A stretch of DNA of 64,000 bases from Novosphingobium sp. BW1 (lineage in GTDB: Bacteria > Pseudomonadota > Alphaproteobacteria > Sphingomonadales > Sphingomonadaceae): assembly GCF_008107685.1 (NCBI RefSeq), contig NZ_VIRF01000041.1:310001-374000 (forward strand), read 5' to 3'. Position numbers and translations under genes: made by a program. Below the pieces are notes generated by a model. The model did no database searches. It was not told the origin of the DNA and saw only the letters and a program-made list of their open reading frames with translations. Positions 41,537-50,159 of the stretch are shown piece by piece; position 1 is the stretch's first letter; every line of letters begins with the position of its first letter.

Positions 41537-43373
41537 CCGGGCCACCAAGTTTGCGCTCGACGTTGTCGCCGGCAAATTCATCGCGGGCCCCCATGTCCGC
41601 AACGCATGCCGGCGCCACCTCGACGATCTGAAGAACGGGCACAAACGCGGGCTGCGCTATTCCGTCGAGAAGGCCGAGCGGGTCTTCCGGTTCTTCGAAA
41701 CCAAGCTGCGCCTCAATGGCGGCCAGTTTGAGGGGCGGCCTTTCGAGCTACACCCATCGCAGGCATTCAAGCTAGGCAACCTGTTCGGCTGGGAGCGCGC
41801 AGACGGCAGCCGCCGGTTCCGCCGGGCCTTTATCGAGGAAGGAAAAGGGAACGGGAAATCGCCGTTCGCCGGTGGCATCGGCCTCTACGGGATGATGGCA
41901 GACGGCGAGCCCGGCGCCGAGATCTACGCTGTGGCTGCGCACCGCGACCAGGCGAAGATCCTCTTCAATGACGCGGTCGCGATGGTCGACCAGTCGCCCG
42001 ATCTCGCCAAGCGGATCACCCAAAGCGGCGGCCCTGGGCGCGTGTTCAACCTAGCATGGCTGGCTAAGAACTCATTTTTCCGCCCGCTGAGCAGGAGCGC
42101 AGGCAAGTCGGGCTCAGGCCTGCGCCCGCACATAGGCCTCGCGGACGAGCTGCACGAACACCCGAACCGCGACGCGGTCGAGATGATCGAGCGCGGCTTC
42201 AAATTTCGACGGCAGCCACTGCTGCTGATGATCACCAACAGCGGTTCGGATCGCAATTCGATTTGTTACGAGGAGCATGAACACGCCGTCAGGGTTGCGG
42301 CAGGGACTGCGACGCCAGGCGAAGATTTCGCCTATGTCGGCGAGCCGATAGATGACAGCACCTTCAGCTTCGTATGCTCGCTTGATCCAGGCGACGATCC
42401 CCTGAAGGATCCGAAGTGCTGGGCGAAGGCGAACCCACTGCTCGGCACGATCCTGTCTTACGAATACCTCGAAGGTGTCGTTGCCCAGGCGAAGGCAATC
42501 CCGGGGAAGCTTAACGGCATTCTGCGCCTGCATTTCTGCGTCTGGACCGACGCTGAATCGGCGTGGATGTCGCGCGCGGTTCTCGAACCTTGCATCGCAG
42601 ACTTCGATATCGCCGAGCATCACGGGAAGCGCTGCGCTATCGGCCTCGACCTTTCGCAGAGCCGGGACATCACCGCGAAGGCGAATGTCGTCCAGACCGG
42701 CAGTGTGGACGTCGAAGTTGAGGTCGAGGGCGAGAAGCGGATTGTCTCGAAGCCGACCTTTGATGCTTGGATTGAAGCATGGACGCCGGGCGACACCTTG
42801 GAGGCCCGTGCGCTGCGCGACAAGGCCCCCTATGACGTCTGGGTCCGAGACGGGCATCTTGAGGCGCCGAAGGGGCAAAGCATTCGTTTCGATCACGTCG
42901 CCCAGGCTTTGGCCGACGACGACCGCCGCTTCGAGATCTCAGCGGTTGGCTACGACCGATACGCGTTTCGGCAGTTCGAGAACGAGTGCCACCAGCTGGG
43001 CCTGAGCGTGCCCTTCGTTGAGCACCCGCAGGGCGGAACGAAGAAGGGGAAGCCGACCGAGGCCATGATCGAAGCGGCCAGGGCCCGCGAGGTCGAACCC
43101 GAAGGCCTCTGGATGCCGGGCTCACTTCGAGAGCTTGAGGACGCCCTTTTGGAAGGCCGCATTCGGCTACTTCGAAATCCAGTCCTGATTTCGGCGATGA
43201 TGAGTGCGGTCACGGATTCCGACCGCTGGGAAAACAGTTGGCTGGCAAAGGAGCGCGCCGTGAATAAGATCGACGCTGCTGTAGCACTTTGCATGGCCAT
43301 CGGCGTGGCTTCGGCATTCGATGCTGAACCGCCGCAGTCTATCTACGAAACGCGCGGCGTCATGGTGCTCTGA
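41493..43373 (+). CDS. Terminase large subunit
   Basis: A 626-residue packaging motor of the HK97/P27-associated type. The ATPase Walker-A-like motif is EEGKGNGKSPFAGG (about residues 115-128). A Walker-B-like acidic segment lies in GLRPHIGLADELHEHPNRDA. The C-terminal nuclease domain contains CAIGLDLSQSRDITAK, with a catalytic aspartate. The start MAARKRRTSSS at 41493 is preferred over ATG 11 codons earlier. The stop overlaps the portal start (TGATG). Confidence 0.93.
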   Translation: MAARKRRTSSSVPSDRATKFALDVVAGKFIAGPHVRNACRRHLDDLKNGHKRGLRYSVEKAERVFRFFETKLRLNGGQFEGRPFELHPSQAFKLGNLFGWERADGSRRFRRAFIEEGKGNGKSPFAGGIGLYGMMADGEPGAEIYAVAAHRDQAKILFNDAVAMVDQSPDLAKRITQSGGPGRVFNLAWLAKNSFFRPLSRSAGKSGSGLRPHIGLADELHEHPNRDAVEMIERGFKFRRQPLLLMITNSGSDRNSICYEEHEHAVRVAAGTATPGEDFAYVGEPIDDSTFSFVCSLDPGDDPLKDPKCWAKANPLLGTILSYEYLEGVVAQAKAIPGKLNGILRLHFCVWTDAESAWMSRAVLEPCIADFDIAEHHGKRCAIGLDLSQSRDITAKANVVQTGSVDVEVEVEGEKRIVSKPTFDAWIEAWTPGDTLEARALRDKAPYDVWVRDGHLEAPKGQSIRFDHVAQALADDDRRFEISAVGYDRYAFRQFENECHQLGLSVPFVEHPQGGTKKGKPTEAMIEAARAREVEPEGLWMPGSLRELEDALLEGRIRLLRNPVLISAMMSAVTDSDRWENSWLAKERAVNKIDAAVALCMAIGVASAFDAEPPQSIYETRGVMVL

Positions 43374-44656
43374 TGGGGTTTTGGTCTTCCGTCATCCATG
43401 GTCTGACTGCGCCAGAACCTGCCATAGCGCTTGGCGACACGCCCAAGGTGAGCGCCGCAGCTAGCGAAGGCACATTCTTCGACCTGAGCGATCCGCGCGT
43501 ACTTGAGTTCCTGCGCGAAGGAAGTCCGACTGCGGCAGGCAAGTACGTCACCGAACGCTCGGCGATGCAGAACCCAACGTTCAACCGGGCGGTGACAGTG
43601 ATCAGCCAGACGCTGGGCATGCTGCCACTGAACCTCATGGTTAAGGATGGTGCCGGCAAAGTTTCCAAGGCCGCCGATCACCCTGTTCACAAACTGCTCA
43701 AACCTCGCGGGAGGCCGAACGGCTTTCAAGACCCCTTCAAGTTCAAGACCTATATGCAAGGGCGCGCGCTGATTAAGGGCAATGCCTATGCGCTCAAGGT
43801 ACCTGGTGTCCGTGGAATTGGCGCACTCATTCCTCTCGATCCTGACCGTGTCGTCGCTGACCTCGATGACGCCTGGAATCTGACCTACAAGTGGACCACA
43901 CGGCAGGGCCGTATTCGCGTCCTTCGACCTGACGAGGTCGTCCATCTTCGCTCGCCCTGGACCTGTGATGGCCTCACCGGGGATGGCCTCATCAAGTTGA
44001 TGGGCGAGGCGCTGGGCCTCGCTGAGGCTGCTGATGAAGCTGCTTCTCGCTTGATCAAAAACGGCTCTTATGTCGGGGGGGCGCTGAAGCACCCGAAGCA
44101 GATCAGTAACGAGGCCGCGCAACGCTTGCGTGACCAGTTCGCGGAGCGCCATTCGGGCCCTGAAAATGCAGGCCGCTGGATCGTTACCGAGGAAGGTATG
44201 GACGTCCAACCATTCGGAATGACGAGCAAAGATGCCCAGGGCCTCGAAAGCCGCCGCTATCAAGCTGAAGAGGTTTCCCGCGGTACCGGTGTCCCCCGCC
44301 CTCTCCTCATGTTTGACGAAACAAGCTGGGGCAGCGGTATCGAGCAGCTTGGGCTATTCTTCATCACGTACTGTCTCGCGGGGTGGTTTACTGCGTGGGA
44401 GGAGGCTCTCGCCCAATCGTTGTTGAGCGATGCCGAGCGCGAAACCCATTTCTTCAAGTTCAACGAGGCGGCGTTGCTGCGTGGATCCCTCAAGGATCAG
44501 TCGGACTTCCTCAAAGCGGCGATCGGCGGCCCCGGCCAAGGTGGCTACATGGTTCCAAACGAAGCACGAGAAGTGATGGACCTGAACAAATCCGACGACC
44601 CGGCAATGAACCGCCCTGCCTGGGCAACACCGGAGACCGCAAATGCCCCGTCCTAA
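43373..44656 (+). CDS. Portal protein (HK97 family)
   Basis: A 427-residue portal that forms the dodecameric DNA entry ring. Family features are MQNPTFNRAVTVISQTLGML, ALIKGNAYALKVPG, EVVHLRSPWTCDGLTGDGLI and RGTGVPRPLLMFDETSWGSG then IEQLGLFFITYCL. It overlaps the protease gene by 14 bp. Confidence 0.93.
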   Translation: MGFWSSVIHGLTAPEPAIALGDTPKVSAAASEGTFFDLSDPRVLEFLREGSPTAAGKYVTERSAMQNPTFNRAVTVISQTLGMLPLNLMVKDGAGKVSKAADHPVHKLLKPRGRPNGFQDPFKFKTYMQGRALIKGNAYALKVPGVRGIGALIPLDPDRVVADLDDAWNLTYKWTTRQGRIRVLRPDEVVHLRSPWTCDGLTGDGLIKLMGEALGLAEAADEAASRLIKNGSYVGGALKHPKQISNEAAQRLRDQFAERHSGPENAGRWIVTEEGMDVQPFGMTSKDAQGLESRRYQAEEVSRGTGVPRPLLMFDETSWGSGIEQLGLFFITYCLAGWFTAWEEALAQSLLSDAERETHFFKFNEAALLRGSLKDQSDFLKAAIGGPGQGGYMVPNEAREVMDLNKSDDPAMNRPAWATPETANAPS

Positions 44657-45494
44657 CGCCCTCCCCCTGCCTGCGCAGAAGCGTGTCAGCGCGTTTACGA
44701 AGCCTGAGGTGTACGACCAATGGGGCAGTGATGCCGCCGGCGTTCGTGCGCTGCTCGCCGACGATGCCACGATCACAATGTTCGATGTCGTTGGCGAGGA
44801 CTACTGGACTGGCGGGGGTATCACCGCAAAGAAAGTCGCTGAGCAGCTCCGCGCGATCGGCGACCGGCCGGCAACGATCCAGATCAATTCGCCCGGCGGC
44901 GACATGTTTGAAGGGATCGCCGTCTACAATGTGCTGCGAGAACACCCGCAGGACATCACCGTGCAGGTGATGGGCATGGCAGCTAGCGCAGCCAGCATCA
45001 TCGCCATGGCTGGTGACAAGATCGAGATCGGTGCCGCATCGTTCATGATGATCCACAATTGCTGGGTCCTGGCGATGGGAAACCGCAACGACATGCGCGA
45101 CCTCGCCGACTGGCTCGAGCCGTTCGATTCCGCAATGGCCTCACTCTATACAGAGCGTACCGGCAACGATGCCGCTCAGGTCGCCGCGTGGATGGACAAA
45201 GAGACTTACATGTCCGGCGCTCAAGCGATCGAGCGTGGCTTTGCCGACGCTCTTCTTCCTGCCGATGCCATGAAGGTTGATGAGGCCACGAAGGCTGCAG
45301 ATCGTTCTGTAAACGAACTGCGCGCCATGGAGCTCACATTGGTGCACGCCGGAGCGACCCGCACTCAAGCGCGCGAGCGCATCAATAAAATCAAGGGTAC
45401 GCCTGGCGCTGCCCGCGACGACGCCACGCCTGGCGCTGGCTCAACCGACTGGATGCTTGAGGCATCCGCTCTTTTGAACAGCCTGCGGGCTTAA
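44643..45494 (+). CDS. ClpP-like prohead protease
   Basis: A 283-residue S14-type head maturation protease. The catalytic serine is Ser115 in VMGMAASAASIIAMAG and the histidine is His138 in SFMMIHNCW. The strand ATIQINSPGGDMFEGIAVYN is characteristic. It would cleave the capsid protein's delta domain during head maturation. A spacing of 14 bp separates it from the capsid gene. Confidence 0.92.
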   Translation: MPRPNALPLPAQKRVSAFTKPEVYDQWGSDAAGVRALLADDATITMFDVVGEDYWTGGGITAKKVAEQLRAIGDRPATIQINSPGGDMFEGIAVYNVLREHPQDITVQVMGMAASAASIIAMAGDKIEIGAASFMMIHNCWVLAMGNRNDMRDLADWLEPFDSAMASLYTERTGNDAAQVAAWMDKETYMSGAQAIERGFADALLPADAMKVDEATKAADRSVNELRAMELTLVHAGATRTQARERINKIKGTPGAARDDATPGAGSTDWMLEASALLNSLRA

Positions 45495-45508
45495 TCAAGG
45501 ATACTTAC

Positions 45509-46741
45509 ATGAAGCCGATTCACTTGATCGGCGCGGCTCCCCGCGCCCTGTGCGGTCTCGTGCGCGCCGAAGGCGATGACACCAGGGCCCTCTTCGCCCA
45601 GCTGAATGCTGCCGTAACGGAAATGCGCAGCAAGCACGAGCAGGCTCTCGCATCCAAGGTCGACGACTCCGTGCTGAATGAGCAGGTCGACCGTATCAAC
45701 GCCGAGATCAGCAAGATCGAGGAAGCAATCACCAAGGCGAATACCGAACTCGCGGCGGCTCGCCTCGGCGACAGCCTCCCTGGCGACATGGAGCCGACCG
45801 ACCCGGAATATCGCGCAGCCTTCAATGCGCACTTCCGTAAGGGTGATGTCTCTGCCGCCCTGTCTGTCGGGACTGATGCTGAAGGCGGATATCTCGCCCC
45901 TGTCGAGTGGGACCGCACCATCACGGGTGCGCTCAAGGAAATCTCCCCCATCCGTCAGCACGCACAGGTGATCACTACCAGCACGGCTGGCTTCAAACGG
46001 CTGTACTCGGATCGCACCATCGGCTCTGGTTGGGTTGGCGAGACCGCGGCTCGCCCCGAGACCGCCACGCCTGGGGTCTCGGAACTGACCTTCGGCCACG
46101 GCGAAATCTACGCGAACCCGGCCGCCACGCAGGCATTCATCGATGACGCAGCGGTCAACGTCGAGCGATGGCTGGCCGATGAGGTCAATACCGAATTCGC
46201 CTATCAGGAAGGCATTGCATTCCTGAGTGGTAACGGGACGAACAAGCCATTCGGCATCCTGACCTACGTCACCGGCGAAGCCAACGCGGCGAAACATCCC
46301 TTCGGTGCCATCACCGCCAAGGCCGCGACATCGGCAACCGACATTGCCGCCGATGAACTCGTCGACTTGGTCTATAGCCTTCCCAGTTCGCGGCGCGCCG
46401 GTGCCAGGTTCTTCATGAACAACGGCACTATGAGCTCGGTCCGAAAGCTCAAGGACGGCGAAGGCAACTACCTCTGGCAGCCTGGCTATCAGGATGGCGA
46501 GCCGGGTCGCATCTTGGGCTACGCGACCACCGAAATCGAGGGCATGCCCGATGCTGCTACTGGCGCCATTCCGATGCTCTTCGGCGACATGCGCATGACG
46601 TACCTGGTCATCGATCGAGTGGGTACTCGGATCCTGCGCGATCCCTACACCAACAAGCCCTTCGTGCACTTCTACACCACCAAGCGCGTAGGCGGTGGGG
46701 TGCAGAATCCCGAATTCATGAAGGCGCTCAAGATGGCCTGA
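45509..46741 (+). CDS. Major capsid protein (HK97 fold)
   Basis: A 410-residue precursor. Residues about 25-85 form a coiled-coil delta domain (KHEQALASKVDDSVLNEQVD then RINAEISKIEEAITKANTEL) that acts as internal scaffold and is removed by the protease. The mature HK97-fold part contains SVGTDAEGGYLAPVEWDRTI, ASAFIDDAAV-like AATQAFIDDAAVNVERWLAD, and GILTYVTGEANAAKHPFGAI. Most abundant virion protein by analogy. Confidence 0.93.
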   Translation: MKPIHLIGAAPRALCGLVRAEGDDTRALFAQLNAAVTEMRSKHEQALASKVDDSVLNEQVDRINAEISKIEEAITKANTELAAARLGDSLPGDMEPTDPEYRAAFNAHFRKGDVSAALSVGTDAEGGYLAPVEWDRTITGALKEISPIRQHAQVITTSTAGFKRLYSDRTIGSGWVGETAARPETATPGVSELTFGHGEIYANPAATQAFIDDAAVNVERWLADEVNTEFAYQEGIAFLSGNGTNKPFGILTYVTGEANAAKHPFGAITAKAATSATDIAADELVDLVYSLPSSRRAGARFFMNNGTMSSVRKLKDGEGNYLWQPGYQDGEPGRILGYATTEIEGMPDAATGAIPMLFGDMRMTYLVIDRVGTRILRDPYTNKPFVHFYTTKRVGGGVQNPEFMKALKMA

Positions 46742-46827
46742 TGGTTCGGCGGGCAGCTCAATCTGCCCGCCCTCCTTCACGCCCCCGCCGATGCGGGCGC
46801 ATGGAGGGGTGAAGAAGGAGTGTATCA

Positions 46828-46983
46828 ATGACCATCGCGAAAAAGGCCGTCGCCAAGACCAAGACCGACGAGAAGGATGAGAAGGTCGCGCTCACCTCCA
46901 AGCGAACCCAACCCTCCCCGCAGTTCAACGACCCCGCCCTATCGGCTCGCGAGGCTGTAACCAAAGCGCTCAAGGAGGGTTGA
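46828..46983 (+). CDS. Small lysine-rich phage protein, 51 aa
   Basis: The ORF begins MTIAKKAVAKTKTDEKDEKV and ends AREAVTKALKEG, preceded by GAAGAAGGAG. Position between capsid and connector suggests a minor head protein or decoration factor. No family is recognised. Confidence 0.65.
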   Translation: MTIAKKAVAKTKTDEKDEKVALTSKRTQPSPQFNDPALSAREAVTKALKEG

Positions 46984-46985
46984 AC

Positions 46986-47039
46986 ATGGCTGTTGTTGAC
47001 GTGCCTGCACTCATCCAGCGGACGTTTGACGCGGTTTAA
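46986..47039 (+). CDS. 17-residue ORF before the head-tail connector
   Basis: MAVVDVPALIQRTFDAV follows an excellent AAGGAGG site and ends in TAA five bases before the connector ATG. It may be a coupling leader or a remnant of a longer gene. Confidence 0.35.
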   Translation: MAVVDVPALIQRTFDAV

Positions 47040-47043
47040 CGTG

Positions 47044-47619
47044 ATGCGCGTTTTCGTCATCATGCCGCCAGCGCCTGCCTCCAAGCCCTCACTTGAGGAC
47101 GTCAAGGCGCACCTGCGCGTCGAGCATGATGACCAGGACCAGCTAATCCAGGGCTATATTGATGCAGCGTTCGGGCACATCGATGGGCCGGACGGTTGGC
47201 TCGGCCGAGCATTTGCCGTTCAAACTCTGGAGGCGAGGCTTCCCTCGTTCGGCACTTGCGGTGCGATTGAGCTGCCATACCCTCCGGCTACAGCGATCGA
47301 AAGCATCGAGTATATCGACGCGGATGGGGGCACCACCACACTTGATCCTTCTGGGTACGAGCTAACCGGGAATTTGCTGCGCCCTGCATGGCCAGGCACT
47401 TTCCCCGCCGCATCGTGGCGCGGTGCGGATGGCGAAACCGTGCGGATCCGTTGGATTGCTGGCTACGCGACACTGCCGGCGCCTGTGCGCGCGGCGCTGC
47501 TCTTGATGGTGGGCGATATGTACCGCTTTCCCGAGACGGTGAGCGATCAGGCAGTTTCGAAGATCCCTATGTCAACGACCGCCGAAAAGCTTCTTCAGCC
47601 GTTCCGGGTTTATCGCTGA
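47044..47619 (+). CDS. Head-tail connector (gp6-like)
   Basis: A 191-residue adaptor that would attach below the portal. PSLEDVKAHLRVEHDDQDQL and GYIDAAFGHIDGPDGWLGRA are typical of gp6-like connectors, and the C-terminal part ends with APVRAALLLMVGDMYRFPET. ATG at 47044 or at 47062 (MPPAPASKPS) could be the start. It overlaps the next gene by TGATG. Confidence 0.85.
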   Translation: MRVFVIMPPAPASKPSLEDVKAHLRVEHDDQDQLIQGYIDAAFGHIDGPDGWLGRAFAVQTLEARLPSFGTCGAIELPYPPATAIESIEYIDADGGTTTLDPSGYELTGNLLRPAWPGTFPAASWRGADGETVRIRWIAGYATLPAPVRAALLLMVGDMYRFPETVSDQAVSKIPMSTTAEKLLQPFRVYR

Positions 47620-47966
47620 TGACGCGATCCTCAGCCACTCAATACGATAGGCGGATCTCGATCTGGCGCAGCGCGCTCGTGGACGACGGGACCGCGACCG
47701 TAAAAGGCCCGCCGGCCGAAATCGGCAAGCGGTGGGCGAAAAAGGCGGACATCAGCGATGGCGAGCGCATGCAGGCTGCCGAGTATGCTCAGGATCTCAC
47801 CACCAGATGGACCGTTCGATCAGACAGCCTGACGCGCACAATCGCGGGCGGGGATGTGCTGCAGCACAAGGGCGTTACCTATGAAGTGACGGGTACCAAG
47901 GAGCGCTCTGAGCGCGAGGACGAGATCGAGATTACGACTTCGGCCCGGCCTGACACGCTGCCATGA
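47619..47966 (+). CDS. Head closure (head-tail adaptor) protein
   Basis: A 115-residue protein with the SPP1 gp16-like layout: an N-terminal YDRRISIWRSALVDDGTATV strand, GKRWAKKADISDGERMQAAE, and late KGVTYEVTGTKERSER. It would stop DNA leaving the filled head. ATGA overlap with the next gene. Confidence 0.82.
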   Translation: MTRSSATQYDRRISIWRSALVDDGTATVKGPPAEIGKRWAKKADISDGERMQAAEYAQDLTTRWTVRSDSLTRTIAGGDVLQHKGVTYEVTGTKERSEREDEIEITTSARPDTLP

Positions 47967-48391
47967 AGCCGAGCGTCAAGCTGGTCGTATCCCGCGATCT
48001 GGAGCGCAACCTGAAGAAGCTCTCGCGGGTCAGCCGCCGCGAAGTTGTGGAAGAGGCAATCACTGAAGGTGCCGAAGTGATCGCCGAAGAGGCGCGCATC
48101 CTGGTGCCCGCGCGCACAGGCAACCTGCGCGACAGCATCGACGTCAGCACACAGGCGCTGAATTATGCGTCGGGTCGGCTCGGACGAGGAAGCTACGAAG
48201 TCTTTGTGGGGGCACGTCAGGGCAAGGGGCAGCCGCACGACGGCTTCTACGGCCATATGGTCGAATTCGGAACGGTACACTCCCCGCCCCAGCCCTTCAT
48301 TCGACCGGCATTCGACCAGAAAGCCGAGGAGGCGACCGAAGTCGCGGTCGACCGCCTGCGCAAGGAATTCAACCGCATCATGAAGGGCTGA
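47963..48391 (+). CDS. HK97 gp10-family neck/tail completion protein
   Basis: A 142-residue protein. RILVPARTGNLRDSIDVSTQ and VGARQGKGQPHDGFYGHMVE then FGTVHSPPQPFIRPAFDQKA are the hallmark of the HK97 gp10 family at the head-tail joint. It lies 3 bp before the tail terminator gene. Confidence 0.9.
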   Translation: MKPSVKLVVSRDLERNLKKLSRVSRREVVEEAITEGAEVIAEEARILVPARTGNLRDSIDVSTQALNYASGRLGRGSYEVFVGARQGKGQPHDGFYGHMVEFGTVHSPPQPFIRPAFDQKAEEATEVAVDRLRKEFNRIMKG

Positions 48392-48394
48392 GCC

Positions 48395-48796
48395 GTGGAA
48401 GAGGCAATCCGCAACCTGTTGCTCAGCCATGGGCCGATCTCCGGGCTGGTGGGCCAGCGCGTTGACTGGGGTGTGCGCGTCCAGGGCGCGCCGCTCCCGG
48501 CGCTCACGATTCACCAGATCAGCGGCAGGGTGGACATGCACCTTCGCGGAGCCAGCGGCTGGTACCGCGATCTTGCCCAGTTCGAATGTTGGGGGGGCAC
48601 GTTTTTCGCCGCCCGGAATCTGGCGAACATGCTGGCGGGGGATGGCGGCCTGTTGGTGGGGTATCGCGGCGTGAACCTTGGTGTGCAGCTGCGAACCTTC
48701 ATCATCGGGCGCCGATCCGACAGCGACACTGACAGTAAGGGGCCGGTCCACCGCGCGAGCGTGGACGTAATGATCTGGCACCGCACCACAGACTGA
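48395..48796 (+). CDS. Tail terminator (DUF3168 family)
   Basis: A 133-residue protein starting at GTG. The pattern IRNLLLSHGPISGLVGQRVD, then VQGAPLPALTIHQISGRVD, is that of DUF3168/gp17-like tail terminators, which cap the tail tube. Position after gp10 and before the tube protein agrees. Confidence 0.85.
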   Translation: MEEAIRNLLLSHGPISGLVGQRVDWGVRVQGAPLPALTIHQISGRVDMHLRGASGWYRDLAQFECWGGTFFAARNLANMLAGDGGLLVGYRGVNLGVQLRTFIIGRRSDSDTDSKGPVHRASVDVMIWHRTTD

Positions 48797-48809
48797 ACAG
48801 GAGAGCCTG

Positions 48810-49034
48810 ATGCGGATCAGAGCCACACGAGAATTCATCGACAGGGAAGCCGACGATCCGAAGGACGCGCGCGTGCTTGTCGGCAAACAATTGACCGTGA
48901 CCGCCAAGCGTGGCGGCCAGCTCATCGCCCTCAAGCTGGCCGAACTGGCCGAGCCTGACGGGTTGGAAAAGATGGCCGCGCCGGTCGCGGCCCCCAGTGC
49001 CACCAAGGGCGCGCGTCGCGCCAATAAGGAGTAA
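48810..49034 (+). CDS. Small basic phage protein, 74 aa
   Basis: The ORF begins MRIRATREFIDREADDPKDA and has a basic Ala-rich tail. No family is recognised. It lies between tail terminator and tube genes, 5 bp before the tube start. Confidence 0.65.
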   Translation: MRIRATREFIDREADDPKDARVLVGKQLTVTAKRGGQLIALKLAELAEPDGLEKMAAPVAAPSATKGARRANKE

Positions 49035-49039
49035 CCGCA

Positions 49040-49468
49040 ATGGCAGCAACGCATGAAGATACCGACATTGGTCTTCTGACCACGTTCGGCAAAGGCTCCG
49101 GTGCCGGCTGGGAGGCCTTCGCCGAGGTCACCGAGCTCAATCCCCCGGAACTGTCGCGCGACAGCGTCGAGTTCACCCACCATGGCAGTCCGGATGCGCA
49201 CCGCGAGTTCAAGCCTGGCCTGACCGATGCCGGTGAAGTCAGTATCGTTTACAACCTCGTTCCTGGCCTTCTCGACGACGCGGTGATCGGAACGCACCTC
49301 GGCAGCCGCGTCGTCGAGCCCTGGGAAATCCGCTTTCCCAATGGCGCTGTTCTCGCATTCAACGGCTTTGCGACGGCTCATGGCCGCGCCACCCCGATGG
49401 ACGACAAGATGACCGGTTCCGCGACCTTCAAGGTCTCGGGCAAGCCCGTGCTGACGCCGGCGGCCTGA
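49040..49468 (+). CDS. Tail tube protein
   Basis: A 142-residue tube protein of the lambda gpV-like type, with VTELNPPELSRDSVEFTHHG, HREFKPGLTDAGEVSIVYN and GRATPMDDKMTGSATFKVSG. It would form the hexameric rings of a flexible, non-contractile tail. A chaperone gene follows at 3 bp. Confidence 0.88.
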   Translation: MAATHEDTDIGLLTTFGKGSGAGWEAFAEVTELNPPELSRDSVEFTHHGSPDAHREFKPGLTDAGEVSIVYNLVPGLLDDAVIGTHLGSRVVEPWEIRFPNGAVLAFNGFATAHGRATPMDDKMTGSATFKVSGKPVLTPAA

Positions 49469-49470
49469 GT

Positions 49471-49887
49471 ATGACAAGCGCGAATCCGCAGCGCGGCCAG
49501 CTCGGCTTCGAGGTCGGCGGCGAGAACTGGGTCTTTGCCTTCACCACGAACGCACTGTGCGTCGTGGAAGAGGAATTCGACCTCAAGGACATCAGCCAGC
49601 TCGAAACGGTGCTCAGCGACTCTCCGTCGCTGCGCACGATCCGCAAGCTGTTCCGGATCGGCCTTACCGATTGCCACCCGGAGATGAGCGACCTCGAGGC
49701 CGGCCAGATCATGGAAGCAGTCGGCGGCCTTGAGCCCTCGCTCGAGCTCATCATGCGCGCCGTCGAAACCGCCTTCCCGGAGGCGGCCCGCGGCGGCACC
49801 GGCAGCCCTCCGAAGCGGGCGCCCAAAGCGAAGGGCGCCCGTGGGACTGGTCGGACCTCCACATCACGTGGTGCGAAGCAGGCTTAA
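49471..49887 (+). CDS. Tail assembly chaperone (G-like)
   Basis: A 138-residue chaperone resembling gene transfer agent tail chaperones: GQLGFEVGGENWVFAFTTNA then LCVVEEEFDLKDISQLETVL. The C-terminal 40 residues are low complexity. A second ORF without a start lies in the -1 frame over its end and would be joined by frameshifting, as in lambda gpG-gpGT. Confidence 0.8.
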   Translation: MTSANPQRGQLGFEVGGENWVFAFTTNALCVVEEEFDLKDISQLETVLSDSPSLRTIRKLFRIGLTDCHPEMSDLEAGQIMEAVGGLEPSLELIMRAVETAFPEAARGGTGSPPKRAPKAKGARGTGRTSTSRGAKQA

Positions 49888-50159
49888 GCCCTGACCAATA
49901 CTGGGGACAAACCCCACGTGAACTGGCGCGCGTCCTGGAAGGCGCGGCGCGCGCCGCGAGAAGCAAGCATGATCTGGCGATGCAGGCGTCATGGACGGCA
50001 GGCACGCTTGGGCGAGCGAAGAAGATCCCGCCGTTAAAGCACTTCCTGCTGTCCAAGCCGGTCAAGCGCACGCGCCAGAACTGGCAAACCATGTACGCCG
50101 TTGCCGCCTCCTGGGCCGCAGAACGCGGCGCGATCGCATCTGAGGGGACCACTGCATGA
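49833..50159 (+). CDS. T extension of the tail assembly chaperone (-1 frame)
   Basis: An open -1 frame runs from inside the G-like gene to 50159. It encodes PWDWSDLHITWCEAGLSPDQ then YWGQTPRELARVLEGAARAA, whose W-x-TPREL pattern is typical of tail chaperone C-terminal parts. In the 80 codons before its first ATG (near 49980) I find no ATG, GTG or TTG that could serve as a start, so it must be read by frameshift. CCCAAAG at 49822-49828 is the nearest slippery-like run but is not in standard phase. The stop overlaps the tape measure start (ATGA). Coordinates mark the minimal extension. Confidence 0.7.
   Translation, partial: GRPWDWSDLHITWCEAGLSPDQYWGQTPRELARVLEGAARAARSKHDLAMQASWTAGTLGRAKKIPPLKHFLLSKPVKRTRQNWQTMYAVAASWAAERGAIASEGTTA

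Noticed and set aside
45491..46828. Leftward 445-codon ORF in the head region
   Set aside because: It is antisense to the major capsid gene, which is clearly an HK97-type capsid protein.
47879..49477. Leftward 532-codon ORF in the tail region
   Set aside because: It is antisense to the connector, neck, terminator and tube genes, which are in the expected order and overlap properly.
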